The notes under the pieces were generated by a model. It saw nothing but the letters and a program-made list of their open reading frames with translations. It did not search any database and was not told the origin of the DNA. Below are positions 1 to 10,089 of a DNA stretch of 64,000 nt, in pieces (position 1 is the stretch's first letter; the number at the start of each line of letters is the position of its first letter). Made by a program: the position numbers and the translations under genes. Source of the DNA: Bactericera cockerelli (Eukaryota > Arthropoda > Insecta > Hemiptera > Triozidae); NCBI GenBank assembly GCA_024516035.1, contig CM044963.1, positions 21,633,176 to 21,697,175 of the forward strand, given 5' to 3'.

Positions 1-5
1 TGTAA

Positions 6-745
6 GTAACGTTCATGATATTTTAGGTGTCCCTTAGTCTAAGATTTTACTGTGTCTGATAGAAAAAAATGCATTTCTCCCCATTTATTTTCACCAAAAT
101 CCAATATAAATGAGAAAAATACAGTTTATTTAGGATGTGACCATTAGTTTTCATAAAATAATAATGTTCACCTCATTCTACAGACGTGTAAAGTTGTGTC
201 CCTACGAAGAAAAAAAAAATCTCCGTCATGAATGTTACCCCCCAAAAAAATGTAAACCATTTTGAAGAACCCTTAGAATGAGAAGCTAGCAGCTGCCGCC
301 ATTTTGCTTCTTACAGATGACATTGTTTTTGTTTTGAAATTTCCTGTCAGTTGGATGTTGGATGCAGTACAGTGAGGGACAATGGTGGGTCTAATTTTTT
401 TTGACAAGAACGTTACGCGGTTTTTTAAATAAATTGTAATGATTCTTTAATATATAATGTATTTCTTTAATTCTTCTGCATGTCCTCTTTACAATCAAAT
501 ATTTTTTTTGTAAAGTGAATATTCTTTTATTGAGAAAAGATTGTTTTAGTGGCGTGTTACTCATGAACGTTACCGTCATGAACGTTACCCGTGGTCATGA
601 ACGTTACCTGGTACGTTAAGTTTTTGTAATTTTGTGTGAAGAGGTAGCTGCTAGAAATATTCTAAATGAAAGCTTTTGCTCAAAGGTATTTGTCTTAGTC
701 TTATGAGCCTAAAAGTTGTTTAGGAAAAAAGGTAACGTTCATGAC
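6..745. repeat. Cluster of GTAACGTTCATGAC motifs in both orientations
   Basis: The motif GTAACGTTCATGAC or its complement occurs at 6-18 (plus), 225-239 (minus, one mismatch), 561-574, 575-589 and 594-608 (three minus copies almost back to back) and 731-745 (plus). A looser version lies near 407-416. Plus copies flank the interval and minus copies fill the middle, so it may be a decayed element with inverted ends. No coding region is evident; the small minus-strand frame at 391-579 has no recognisable domain. Confidence 0.6.
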
Positions 746-769
746 TTGAAAAAATCCAATTGCCCAAGA

Positions 770-965
770 TAAATGAAAATGACCCTGGTCATATAACGAT
801 AGGGGTGTTACCCTCCATTTGTAGGAAACTCACAAACCTGCAAAACAATTTTTTTTGAATGGTCATCCACCTAAGTCTTAACCTCGCTGGATATTGCTTA
901 ACTTCAGTGACAGCACGAGAACTGCTTAGTTCAAAGTGCTATCGACGCTGTCTCGTAAAGACTAT
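770..965 (-). repeat. 5S-rRNA-derived SINE (family S5), decayed
   Basis: Read on the minus strand, the head carries the 5S-like order 'cgatagc...gaac..gttctcgtg...gtcactgaagttaagcaatatcc', followed by the body shared with 32.6 kb and 49.1 kb. The resemblance is to the internal region of 5S rRNA around its type 1 promoter. Divergent from the better copy at 49065-49285. Confidence 0.6.
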
Positions 966-2204
966 AAAACTATGAAGTCAATAGTTATTTTTGTTTCAGT
1001 CAAACTAAATAATACACACCATTGTGAAGGGTTCGTTGACCTTTTGACGTCATAATACTATAATTTCTGATGAAATACATTTAGCAACTAAGTAGGGAAT
1101 TGACAACCGGAAGGACTAGAAGTTTGTGTAAGACTAGACATAATACTCTCACACGTCATAATATATGTATTGTATATATTATTATAATGAAAGGTTAAAC
1201 TACATACATAAGGAAATGATAGTATAATTCATAGAAACTATAATTATTAGGAAGGTATTATGTGGAACTCTATCACAGGGCCCTGTTTCAAAAATAAAAA
1301 ATCTTCCAATCACAAGTCATTCTACAAATCTACAATTTAGACAAATGAACTTCGAGACAACTTCAAAATAAATCAACTTTCCTTAATTGAATTTAACTTA
1401 TAGTTACAGACCTAACATTATAATATGTAAGTATGATCACTTCCATGTTAATGGTAGATTGCCATATTTTTTTAGTCCAGTTGCAAAGAACAAAGTAACT
1501 CTTAGTAAGATTGTAGAGCGTTTGTGTAAGATTCTAGAGGATAAAAAGAAAAATCTATTAAATAAGATACTTGTGTTTGAATTACTATAAAATATCAAAA
1601 AATACTGACTTGTAAACTTGAAAACTTCTGAGGTCAGAATTATTATTTATGATACCTTAACAAAATATTGCTGTTGTATATTACTCAGACCAGCCTAGAT
1701 GAAATTTACCGTGCTTAGGACTCGAATAAGTGTCCTCCAGGTTACGCTATTTGACCTATTTTATGTTTCTTTATGCTTTCAAGTTAGGATTAATAGAGAC
1801 ATTTCAGTATAATTTGTATGCGCGCCGTGTATTTCCAAGTTATGCAATGTACAATTCACTGTAAAAATCATTTGAAACAGGGTCCCTGGAAGTTTCATGT
1901 CTCTAATAGTGGCCCACTTCAATTCTTTTGTTATCATTTCATTATTAACATTACCATTTTCTATAGTCTGGGTATGAAAGCTGTATTGAATAGAAAAGTA
2001 ATGGAATATGTCGTGCATATAATAGGTAGATACTTTTAAGAGCTTTGTGCATGTGCATACCTATCAGTCATATAATTTTATAGACAGAGTTTTAATAACT
2101 TTCTGTTGACATATCTGTTGAAAATCAAATGCATTTATTATAGATACAGTATAACAAATGCATTGATTATTGTAAAAGCTGTAAACAAATGTAAAACATG
2201 CACT
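966..2204. other. AT-rich non-coding stretch
   Basis: No gene, SINE or transposon end is recognised. The short open frames on both strands at 1387-1590 and 1779-2039 are low-complexity and show no family resemblance. Confidence 0.5.
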
Positions 2205-2390
2205 GGTAGACTAGTAGTTAACGCGCTAGTCTGGTAATCTAATTAGCGTAGGAATCAGTTGGTTCAATTTGAGTTTGTGACCACACAATAATAATACTCT
2301 GAAGGCTAGGTGGTAGAAAAAGCTTTGAGCATTGTTCCACCTGCTCACCTGGTGGTTACCTTCCACTGAAGAGTGTTACTACTACTAAAA
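2205..2390 (+). repeat. tRNA-like SINE, family S8
   Basis: The head 'ctggtagactagtagttaacgcg' with a B-box-like GGTTCAATTT is followed by a body containing 'gtttgtgaccacacaataat' and 'cacctggtggttaccttccac'. The same arrangement recurs at 19468-19653, 59315-59518 (minus) and 3405-3497 (minus). Confidence 0.7.
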
Positions 2391-2464
2391 AGCGGTTTCT
2401 TTGTGATATGTCACGGTGGAATAAATACGTTATCAAATTTGTGCTAGCTACAAATGATGTGAGT

Positions 2465-2600
2465 AGTCACCGTGGCCGAGTGAAGTGGCGCACTGGCCTG
2501 CATGCACGGTGACCTAGGTTCGATCTCAAGCAGTGCAGATTTTTTTTCTGTTTTTCTTTTTTCCTCGTGAGGAAGAATGAGTATCTGTTTGTACTTGTTG
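2465..2600 (+). repeat. tRNA-like SINE, family S4 (head half)
   Basis: It begins 'gtcaccgtggccgagtg', with B-box-like GGTTCGATCTC and the body 'gaggaagaatgagta'. It runs directly into a minus-strand S6 copy at about 2600. Confidence 0.65.
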
Positions 2601-2754
2601 GAAATCGCATGAGCTGCCCAGCACTAACCACAGACCTCACGTTTCCTTTACTTGGGGGAACCGAAATATGTAGTTAAAGAATTTTGTCCAACCCAGGGCT
2701 CGAACTCACAACCTCGGGACCACCAGCAGTAGTCACAACCGTGACATCAACAAT
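2601..2754 (-). repeat. tRNA-like SINE, family S6 (partial)
   Basis: Minus-strand copy matching 12475-12685 and 43990-44235. The block 'aacccagggctcgaactc' is the reverse complement of a tRNA-like B box, next to 'agcagtagtcacaaccgt'. Confidence 0.6.
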
Positions 2755-3058
2755 AATGTATGGTTTTATTTGTGGTGAATCACAAGGCCTCTTCACAATT
2801 TTTGTGGGTAGCGCAGCATTACTAAGAGCCTCCTGTACTTTTCAAATTATTCTATTACATCAATTTCTTTTTACTCTGGTAATGCCGCCACTGGTCGTTA
2901 CTCATACAATGAACTACTCATTTTTCCTCACGAGGTATGAGTGGACCCCGAACACCCAAGAACAGAGCAGAAAAAGTCCTGCCCCTCTGGGAATCGAACC
3001 CAGGTCACCGTGCGTGCAATGCCTAGCGCGCTAACTCACTCTGCCACGGTGACTTCTG
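2755..3058 (-). repeat. tRNA-like SINE, family S4, near full length
   Basis: Minus-strand copy from 'ttgtggtgaatcacaaggcc' to 'ctgccacggtgac', matching 31078-31370 over its whole length. The open frame at 2684-3034 on the plus strand is only a reading of this SINE. Confidence 0.75.
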
Positions 3059-3404
3059 ACATCAACAATAATGGCTTGTGATATTTTGTACGTTTGTTAT
3101 AAATGTATGTCCATTGTGCAATGTGCGGGTAAGCAGCTAGTAATATTATGTAATAATACTTTTTAGTTGATGATAACAAAAAGACTAAGTTAATACTTAA
3201 AGTATTTTCTACCACCTTATTTAACCAGAGACTTAATAATATTATATCATATAGTCAAGAGAAAGAAACAAATTGATCATATATTTAAAATACATACAAT
3301 AGCGGCTGTCTGTCTTTGGTAGATTACACAGCAAATTCCGTCAATCCAGAAGATATTAACTTTCTCAATGTTGGAGGTTTTTCTATTTCATTCATGGATG
3401 AAAG

Positions 3405-3497
3405 TAGAAAATTTCATATATTGGATGGGATTCAAACGGATCTCTACGTTACCTGGGTTACCAGACCAGCCCCTAAACCACTTGACTGCCAATGCAC
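3405..3497 (-). repeat. tRNA-like SINE, family S8 (head)
   Basis: Reverse-complement head 'tacctgggttaccagacc' and 'cacttgactgccaatgcac'. It supplies the second half of an otherwise attractive 73-codon frame at 3316-3537. Confidence 0.6.
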
Positions 3498-4221
3498 GGT
3501 ACATAATTATGTATCTATACTACTATTTTATTATTAGGTAAAAAATTCTGTACGTAAGCGTAAAATTACTCAGTGGTTAACCTTCTAAAGGTTTTATTAT
3601 TACGATGTACATTTTTATTACCTTTACCTTCAATTTAAAAACAGTGGGTAGCGTACTTTCTGACCTACTTTCGCCATTGCTCATCAACCCACGATTATAA
3701 TTTTATGAACACAATAACATAACAAAAAGAAAAAATGGGGTAAAAACATCCCCCCTTTTACAAAAGGGGGGATGGAGGAGTTAATCAATCCAAGATAATT
3801 TTATTGCACACGGTAACATACCTACCTAAAAAAAATAGAAAAGGGGTCAAAAAAGTAGAAGGAAATTCAACAAAAAAGACATTTTACTAGAAAGACTTTG
3901 GGTTGGAAAATCAATGAAAAACAACTTAAGTCCAGATTTTTCCTCTGTAGTGTAGAAGAATATACTGGATACTGTTGTAAAAATCACACAACTTTTCTTG
4001 TCACTTGAAACTAAGTCTAATTCGGCCACGTGAAGTTATTCAGGGTCTTTTCAACAAAAAAATATTCATTGAAAACTGACAAGCTAATGTTTGGAATGCT
4101 ACCTACAGTACTTACTTTTTTTCTATAGGATTAGGGAAGTAAAAAGTGTAAATGATGGAGTACTTCATACGTGCAACATTATACAGGGTCTTTTCAACAT
4201 ATTTGTCTGAAGGCCAAAGTA
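3498..4221. other. Non-coding stretch with one perfect hairpin
   Basis: Holds a 13-bp perfect stem with a 2-base loop at 3747-3774 (CATCCCCCCTTTT / AAAAGGGGGGATG). The block 'cagggtcttttcaac' occurs twice (about 4041 and 4185). No gene seen. Confidence 0.5.
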
Positions 4222-4480
4222 TATCTGCTCTGGTAGCTCAGTGGGCAAGCCGTCAGTTTGATTATCCAGAGGTTGCGGCTTCAAAGCTCAGCTGCAACAA
4301 TATTATCCTCCTGTTTGGAATGAATCCTCACAATACACATAATAATCTGCCTTGTACCATTGTAAAATCATATTACAAATAAATAAAATTATTATTATTA
4401 TAATCCGTCTTTGGCTTAATGCTGGAAAACTGGGACTTATTAGACCTAGTTGAGCAGTATAAATAGGGCGATATTTTGAT
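4222..4480 (+). repeat. tRNA-like SINE, family S1, diverged
   Basis: The head 'ctggtagctcagtgggcaag' and the tail 'gagcagtataaatagggcg' match the better S1 copies at 24.1 and 28.8 kb. About 30 bases of extra AT-rich sequence interrupt the body. Confidence 0.6.
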
Positions 4481-4489
4481 TATTGGCTC

Positions 4490-4745
4490 TTTCCCTGCCA
4501 GTATTGATGGCACGTTGAACACACCAGTTCTAAATCAGTCACTGAAGTTAATCAACGTCCAGCAAGGTTAGGACTTAGATGGTTGACCCTTTCAAACCCT
4601 CTTGATGCTGGCTATTCTCGGCCCAACTGAGTCTAGCTGAGTTTAATTTGAGTAGCTGGTTTGTGAGTTTCCAGCGAATGGAGAGTAAAACCACCGTCGT
4701 GATATGACTATACAGTTGGAAGCGACGTTAAACCGAAAAAATAGA
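4490..4745 (+). repeat. 5S-rRNA-derived SINE, family S5
   Basis: The 5S-like head 'cactgaagttaatcaacgtc' and 'ggacttagatggttgaccct' is followed by the common body 'tttgtgagtttccagcgaat' and the end 'cgtcgtgatatgactat'. The words around 'acttagatgg.tgacc' are the classic 5S rRNA 3' half. Confidence 0.7.
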
Positions 4746-5470
4746 CTCTTTCCCTTTGAAACTGATTATCTAAATTATGGGACTCCAACTGGCCAAGTTA
4801 GAAGATATCTTGTATTCTAAACTGAGTTAATATTTAAAATAAAAATTGCTTAAAGTTAGCGGGAAGTGGGCGAAAACAGTAAAACAAAATAAAGTCATAT
4901 AAACTAAGTTTTCGTGTTAATATGGACCGGTTGGCTGGCGCTACTTGACGAGCGCTCGCCTCGGAACTTGATTACTTAATGAGAAGAGAATGAGCCCAGT
5001 ACACTGGCAGCGTTTCCTCTTTGCACTGCCAGTGAAATCCTTTGAAACTTTAGCCGTGTTTTTCTTTCCAACCAAAGTTAACCAAACGGGAATAAAATGA
5101 ACCAAACTGGAAGCAAGTCATTTTTCTTTTGGAAGAGGAAAAATTTCCCCTTCCAAAGTTAACCAAAATGGAAGTAGAAAATTCTTGCTTCCAGTTCTTT
5201 TATAGGTTCAGTCCATTGTTTATCTTTAAAAGTAACCAAACGCATTTTTCTTTCACGAATGACCTTCCAATAAAATTCAATTCAATTCAATTGGAAATAT
5301 TTGGAAAAAACCTAACCAGAGTTTTTTTTTTTTGGTTAGAAAGAAAAATACGACTATAGACTCTTTCTCTTTGAAACTGTTAATCTAAATTATGAGGCTC
5401 TAATTGGCCAAGTTTGAGGCTAAATTAGAAGATTTCTTGTATTCTAAACTGTGTTAAAAATTATGCCGCG
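4744..5470. repeat. Local duplication, roughly 615-bp spacing
   Basis: The block 'agactctttccctttgaaac...ggccaagtt...cttgtattctaaactg.gttaa' occurs at 4744-4830 and again at 5356-5455. Between the copies lie repeated 'aaccaaa' words (5068-5310) and a C-terminal fragment of a non-LTR element (about 4995-5045). Only the 'agactcttt' blocks are clearly duplicated. Confidence 0.55.
4995..5045 (-). pseudogene. C-terminal fragment of RLE-type non-LTR retrotransposon
   Basis: The minus-strand reading gives AVQRGNAASVLGS, matching the C-terminal end (SLAIQRGNAAAVVG) of the larger element at 9265-12151. Only this extreme tail remains. Confidence 0.5.
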
Positions 5471-5612
5471 CTGTCTCTTTCTTTGTGTAAACGTTCTTTA
5501 CACCTCGGCCGAGGTGTTTGATTACTTATTTTTTTTTAGTGTACTCAATGGTTTACAAATTAATGAATGATATATTTTTTAAAATTCTCCTTCTAGAATG
5601 GAGCCGAGGATT

Positions 5613-5665
5613 CAATAAGCATTTCCTCTTTGAATGGCTAGACCAATTTTTTGGTAAAGGAAATG
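5613..5665 (-). pseudogene. C-terminal fragment of RLE-type non-LTR retrotransposon
   Basis: The minus-strand reading HFLYQKIGLAIQRGNAY matches FYLSQRISLAIQRGNA near the end of the element at 9.3 kb. Upstream sequence is not alignable by eye. Confidence 0.5.
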
Positions 5666-5734
5666 ATTGGAACGGGAACCACCCGTAATTCCAATCAATT
5701 TCTTTCCCAAATGGTCTAATTTCTTCTTAGTTAG

Positions 5735-5800
5735 AAGAAAATGAGCCCAGCACATTGGTAGCGTTTCCTCTTTGCACTGCCGAGAAAAACATAGAAAGTT
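5735..5800 (-). pseudogene. C-terminal fragment of RLE-type non-LTR retrotransposon
   Basis: The minus-strand reading AVQRGNATNVLGS is a third copy of the same tail. It shares 'aatgagcccag.aca.tgg.agcgtttcctctttgcactgcc' with 4990-5030, so these fragments were probably duplicated together. Confidence 0.5.
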
Positions 5801-5860
5801 AGGTCCTACAGCACCACCCTGTATAGTCCGTGTTGCGTGCGGCGATACTGGCACGCTTAT

Positions 5861-6524
5861 GAAGTTTCATTCATGTTTATTATAGAGGTAGAAAATCCTC
5901 TCTGACCAGTCTACTGCTATTACTACTACTACTACTTAAAAAAGGTGAAATGTTAGTACGCCTCCTCGTGGTTCACCCTGGGCAACGCATTGACATGAAA
6001 GTACTGACAATTTTGGCGATCAGACAATCACTGCCATCAGATTTCCCGATTAAGTTTATTACATAATTATGTCTTCTCACTTTGAGATGTGTAGTAAAGC
6101 CATACGATAAATAAATAAAATAAAAATACTTAAAACTATGTACTATGTAATATTTAACAAACAAAAAACATCTTAGAAGCCAAATAAAAATGGCTTAGGA
6201 TGGGTCCTCTGAATGAAAAAAAAAAAAAAATAGTTAAGCAAGTTTGAGTAGTTTTGAAAGTGATAACTTATAATAACTAAGTACATATTCATGTTTTGTG
6301 TGCGTTTTTGAAAAAAAAAAATATTTTTTTCCTCCGATTTTTTCATGTTTATAGTATTCTCTGAGGCTCTGTGCAGTGAATAGAATAGAATATACGTTGT
6401 TTATACTGACGAAGTAAGTAATGTAAGACAAGTAAGAACTACTCTGACCATTAGGTATGTTGTGTTCTGATGACATTAAAAATTTAAAAACTACCCAAAA
6501 GGCTTTTATTATTAAGTTAAGTTT
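5861..6524. other. AT-rich non-coding stretch
   Basis: Nothing recognised. Poly-A runs occur at 6217-6231 and 6311-6320. Confidence 0.45.
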
Positions 6525-6660
6525 TTTTAGAGTTATCATATTTGTGTAAATCACTTTCGTGACATCACAACTTCTCAAACTCGCTTAACAGAATCTACGC
6601 TGAAACCGGGACTTGAACCAGCGACCTCCAAGTTACAAGTCCACCGCCTCATCGATCAAG
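6525..6660 (-). repeat. tRNA-like SINE, family S2
   Basis: Minus-strand copy from 'ttatcatatttgtgtaaatc' to 'ccgcctcatcgatcaag'. The B-box-like region is 'gggacttgaaccagcgacct' reversed. Same family as 13.6, 23.7, 25.5, 44.5, 50.0, 56.9 and 63.0 kb. Confidence 0.75.
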
Positions 6661-6860
6661 GGTTGGGTGGAAGAGATTGTCATAGGCAATAATCCTGCCC
6701 TTTAGTTAGAACATATGTATATATTTTGTTTTTTTTCTTGTTTATATTATTAACATTGTCAATTTTTATATTATTTTAATTTTTACCATTATTTGTCTGT
6801 AAATGTATATGTTCTACATTGTTCTACTGATAAGAGTTACTAAATAAATTAAGCAAGCTA
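6655..6860 (+). repeat. Probable LINE 3' tail
   Basis: The block 'gggttgggtggaagagatt' followed by T-rich sequence and ending in 'actaaataaatt' recurs at 7560-7690. This layout is typical of 3' untranslated tails of arthropod LINEs. No coding remnant accompanies either copy. Confidence 0.4.
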
Positions 6861-7202
6861 CTATATAAAGAGCTGATTTTTATGCACATAAATAATATGA
6901 AAGAACAAAATAATATATTATATGCACTTATCAAGCCCACTTGTAGGAAACATAAATCTCTATTGATCCCTTGAACAAAGGTTGTTATTTATTTCAATGT
7001 TAAATTATAGTTGTATTATTAGAATCTATGCATTATAGTCATTATACTGATAATAATGATAATTATCATCGCCATCTCTATAATATTCTCTTCTGTTTTT
7101 ACTATTATTAGTTTAATTATTATTATTACTATTATTATTGATAATAATATCTCTGAAAATTTTATAGCTTCGTTGCACGAAGAAAACTCGTTACTCTGAT
7201 TT
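6861..7202. other. AT-rich stretch with ATT/AAT microsatellites
   Basis: Contains short (ATT)n and ATAATAAT runs near 7045-7160; no gene. Confidence 0.45.
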
Positions 7203-7216
7203 TAATTTAAACATTT

Positions 7217-7249
7217 CTATTTTTCTCTCTTTCACCCTCTCCATCTCTC

Positions 7250-7286
<37 letters not shown>

Positions 7287-7500
7287 TTCTTTCTACTCCT
7301 ACGAATCTCCATCCCTCTTTAGTTGTCATATTCCGTCCCATTCTTTCTTTTTCTCTCCCTCTTCTTCTCCTTCTCTCGTTTTTACTACTTCTCTGTTTTC
7401 CAATCTTTCTCTTCCTCTTCCTCTCTCTCTCTCTTTCTCATTCTCTTACTTTTTCCTTTTTTCCCTCTCTCTCTCTCGTTCTTCTGTTCTTGTCTTCATC
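7217..7500. repeat. (CT)n-rich imperfect microsatellite
   Basis: Dense CTCT runs with interspersed TTT and CCT. The serine/leucine/phenylalanine-rich frame at 7323-7523 is an artefact of this repeat. Confidence 0.85.
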
Positions 7501-7550
7501 TAATTCTTATGAAGTTGTTCTAAAATGTTTTTGATCGAATAAGACATCAG

Positions 7551-7690
7551 AGGACATAAGGGTTGGGTGGAAGAGTTAGGACATAATTATGTTTTTATAT
7601 ATTTTTCCATTCTTTTTTATGTTTATTGTATATATTGTTAAAATAATTATTTGTTTTGTACATTATGTCCATTTATATCTAATAAATAAT
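7551..7690 (+). repeat. Probable LINE 3' tail
   Basis: Second copy of 'gggttgggtggaagag', followed by T-rich sequence and ending 'tctaataaataataa'. See the copy at 6655. Confidence 0.4.
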
Positions 7691-7956
7691 AATAATAGCT
7701 TATTCCTATTAGATACTAAATAGGACAAAAGACCAATCCAAGAAAAAAATTCCAGACTTAAATTTTATAGCACCCTGTAGAATAAGAAAAAGAAAAAAAA
7801 AAATAGTAAAAGAATATTTCACGAACGAAGGTAGAAGGGTCAAAGAACATCAAGATACCCGTTTCTACCTACTTACTTCGCTTTGGAAAATTTTCCGACT
7901 ACCTAATTTTTTATTCAAGAAAATTTTCCCGCTATTTTCAGACCCAATGGTCAGAG

Positions 7957-8225
7957 AGAGAAAGAGTGGGAGAGAGAGAGAGAGAGAGAGAGAGAAAGAA
8001 AGGTAGACAAAGATTTCGATAGTCGACCATTGCCCTTTGAAAACCTTACTCTCTCTCTCTCTCTTTCTCACACTCTCTTTCTCTTTCTCTTTCTTTCAAT
8101 ATCTCCCACTCTCTTTCTCTCTCTCTTTCATTATCTCTCTCTCTTCTCTCTCTCTCTTTCTCTTTCTTTCTCTCTCCCTCTTTCATTCTCTCTCTGTCTC
8201 TTTCATTTTCTTTCTCTCTCTCCCT
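7957..8225. repeat. (GA)n then (CT)n microsatellite pair
   Basis: A GA-rich block (7957-8003) is followed after about 45 bases by a CT-rich block (8050-8225), a purine/pyrimidine strand switch able to fold back. All frames here (7865-8332) are repeat translations. Confidence 0.85.
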
Positions 8226-8493
8226 CGTTCCTCGCCCCTGTCCAGACTGGTCATTGTTGTCTGCGTCATTGGTCATTGGTGACTACCGCAGTAAAAAAAA
8301 ACAAAGAATACTTCCGATTTCTAATAATATAAATTTCTGGAAAGTAAAACCCATGACGTGTTTCAACCCAAGAATGACGTCATGTTATTGCTATCGAGTT
8401 TAAAAATCTTATCATTTAAATTTTAGATTTTTTTTCTCCCTCATTATACATGTCTAACTCCTACATCTTTTAAATTTCACTATCCCCCCTCTC

Positions 8494-8762
8494 GTTTTTT
8501 AACATCAGCCCCCCCTGACATCTTTTACATCAGCCCCCCCCCTCCCATCTTTTACATCACCCCTTCCCTAGCATCTTTTACATTACAGCAACTCCTCTCT
8601 CATTTTTTACATCAGACCCCCCTCTCACGTAATTTACATCAGCACCCCGTCTCCCATATTTTACATCACCCCCCCCCATAGCATCTTTTACATCAGCCTC
8701 TCCCCCGCTAGCATCTTTTACATCAACCCCCCCTAAGATCTTTTACATCAGCCCCACCCCCA
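8494..8762. repeat. C-rich minisatellite with 'catcttttacatca' units
   Basis: About nine units of roughly 25-33 bp. Each combines a variable C-run (up to 9 C) with the word 'catcttttacatcag'. Unit length varies through the C tracts. Confidence 0.8.
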
Positions 8763-9004
8763 AAAAATGTGAGAAGGTGTTCTCACTTTTTCCACTCACT
8801 GTCTAGCCTTATCATCTCTTTTCAATCTCCAAAAGCTCCATGTAAACATTACTCGTTTGCAATTAGGGGTACAATTTTTTATTGCCTTTGAAGGTAATTT
8901 CAGGGCTTTTCCTTTTTTATTACCATCTTAATATCTGGTGTTGAAAAGTGGCCGTTTCGCCAGGGGATAGAACGAAAAAGTTCGTGGCTGAATGGATGAT
9001 GATT

Positions 9005-9175
9005 CATAAATATCGTTCTTACACGAGTGCGTGGCCACATTGGAGCCCTAGGCCCTAATCACTATACCCTAGACCCCGACCCTAGTACCTACAGCATACA
9101 TATGCCACAGCGGAGCCCCAGATCCTGGTCACTATACCCTAGACCCCGACCCTAGAAAATACAGCATAGTTCCTG
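9005..9175. repeat. Two tandem 70-bp units
   Basis: 'cactataccctagaccccga' and its flanks occur at about 9060 and 9130, 70 bases apart. The block lies just downstream of the stop of the minus-strand retrotransposon and may belong to its 3' untranslated region. Confidence 0.6.
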
Positions 9176-9264
9176 AAGTAGAATCAGTAGCAGGCTAATA
9201 AATACAAAATATTATAATAAGATAGTATTGTACAGTAGGGTTTGTTAGAACCGACTAAAGTTTA

Positions 9265-10089
9265 TTACAAATCATTATCCAACTGTGGCACACAGCCCAC
9301 AACTGCCGCCGCATTCCCTCTCTGTATTGCCAGACTTATCCTTTGTGATAGGTAAAAACCCGTTCTACCATCACCTGACTTTTCCACTAGCCTTGACCCC
9401 AACACGTTCACCAAACTTTTTGCTTCAGCTCCCAACGAACCCATTGTCTCTACAGCAAAGGGGATGAAAATATATCCATTATCTTCCAATTCACTGTAGG
9501 TTCTGTGTTTCTTCAGAGCTGCAATTTCAGCTGCAGATCCAGGATGTTGTACAGTTTTACTTATGTAACTTGACGCAAGTGTGTCTACACAGGTTGCGTC
9601 CCAGATCATATGTTGACCTCGTGACCAAGGGATGATTGTTAGGCCATCTGGACGGTTGCCATCAGCCCGTGATAAGCCAGCTGGTTCCAATTTTGAGGGA
9701 ACATCTATGCTAGAGAGAGCACGTTGAATTATATCATTAAGCTGGCTATGCCTAAACCTTCTACCAGGACTTTTGCCACAACTTAAAGCATGTAGGCCTT
9801 TGACATCCATTCTTTCTCCACAAATGCAAGTAAAAGGCTCAAACATTTTCATACCTAGCCTTAGGCAAATACTGACACGTAGAGCGTTATTGTCCATATG
9901 TGTTCCAATGGTCTTGCTGGGAATTGAATGCAACCAGGCGTTAGATTCTTTTAACTGAAGAGCCTTGAAACGAGCAATATCAACTGGGTCCACAAATACC
10001 AGGTTCTTATGAACTTTGTTGTGAATTTTTTTGTATATGTTCAGTGGAAACCAATGGAAATTCATCATTGAATCTTGTTCTCCAGACAT
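9265..10089 (-). CDS. Non-LTR retrotransposon protein: restriction-like endonuclease end
   Basis: C-terminal continuation of the same polyprotein in another frame. The apparent Met at 10089 is internal and not a real start; the natural join is near 10030. The sequence shows a CCHC-type knuckle (C88, C90, H100, C104) followed by an RPDG motif at 146-149 and WDATC at 163-167. This is the PD-(D/E)xK-like arrangement of restriction-like endonucleases that nick the target. The protein ends with SLAIQRGNAAAVVG near the stop, a tail that also survives as three fragments at 5.0-5.8 kb. Assignment to the class rests on motif order; the exact clade is unresolved. Confidence 0.8.
   Translation of the reverse strand: MSGEQDSMMNFHWFPLNIYKKIHNKVHKNLVFVDPVDIARFKALQLKESNAWLHSIPSKTIGTHMDNNALRVSICLRLGMKMFEPFTCICGERMDVKGLHALSCGKSPGRRFRHSQLNDIIQRALSSIDVPSKLEPAGLSRADGNRPDGLTIIPWSRGQHMIWDATCVDTLASSYISKTVQHPGSAAEIAALKKHRTYSELEDNGYIFIPFAVETMGSLGAEAKSLVNVLGSRLVEKSGDGRTGFYLSQRISLAIQRGNAAAVVGCVPQLDNDL

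Noticed and set aside
3316..3537. 73-codon frame with balanced composition
   Set aside because: Its second half is a reversed S8 SINE; no start or splice context.
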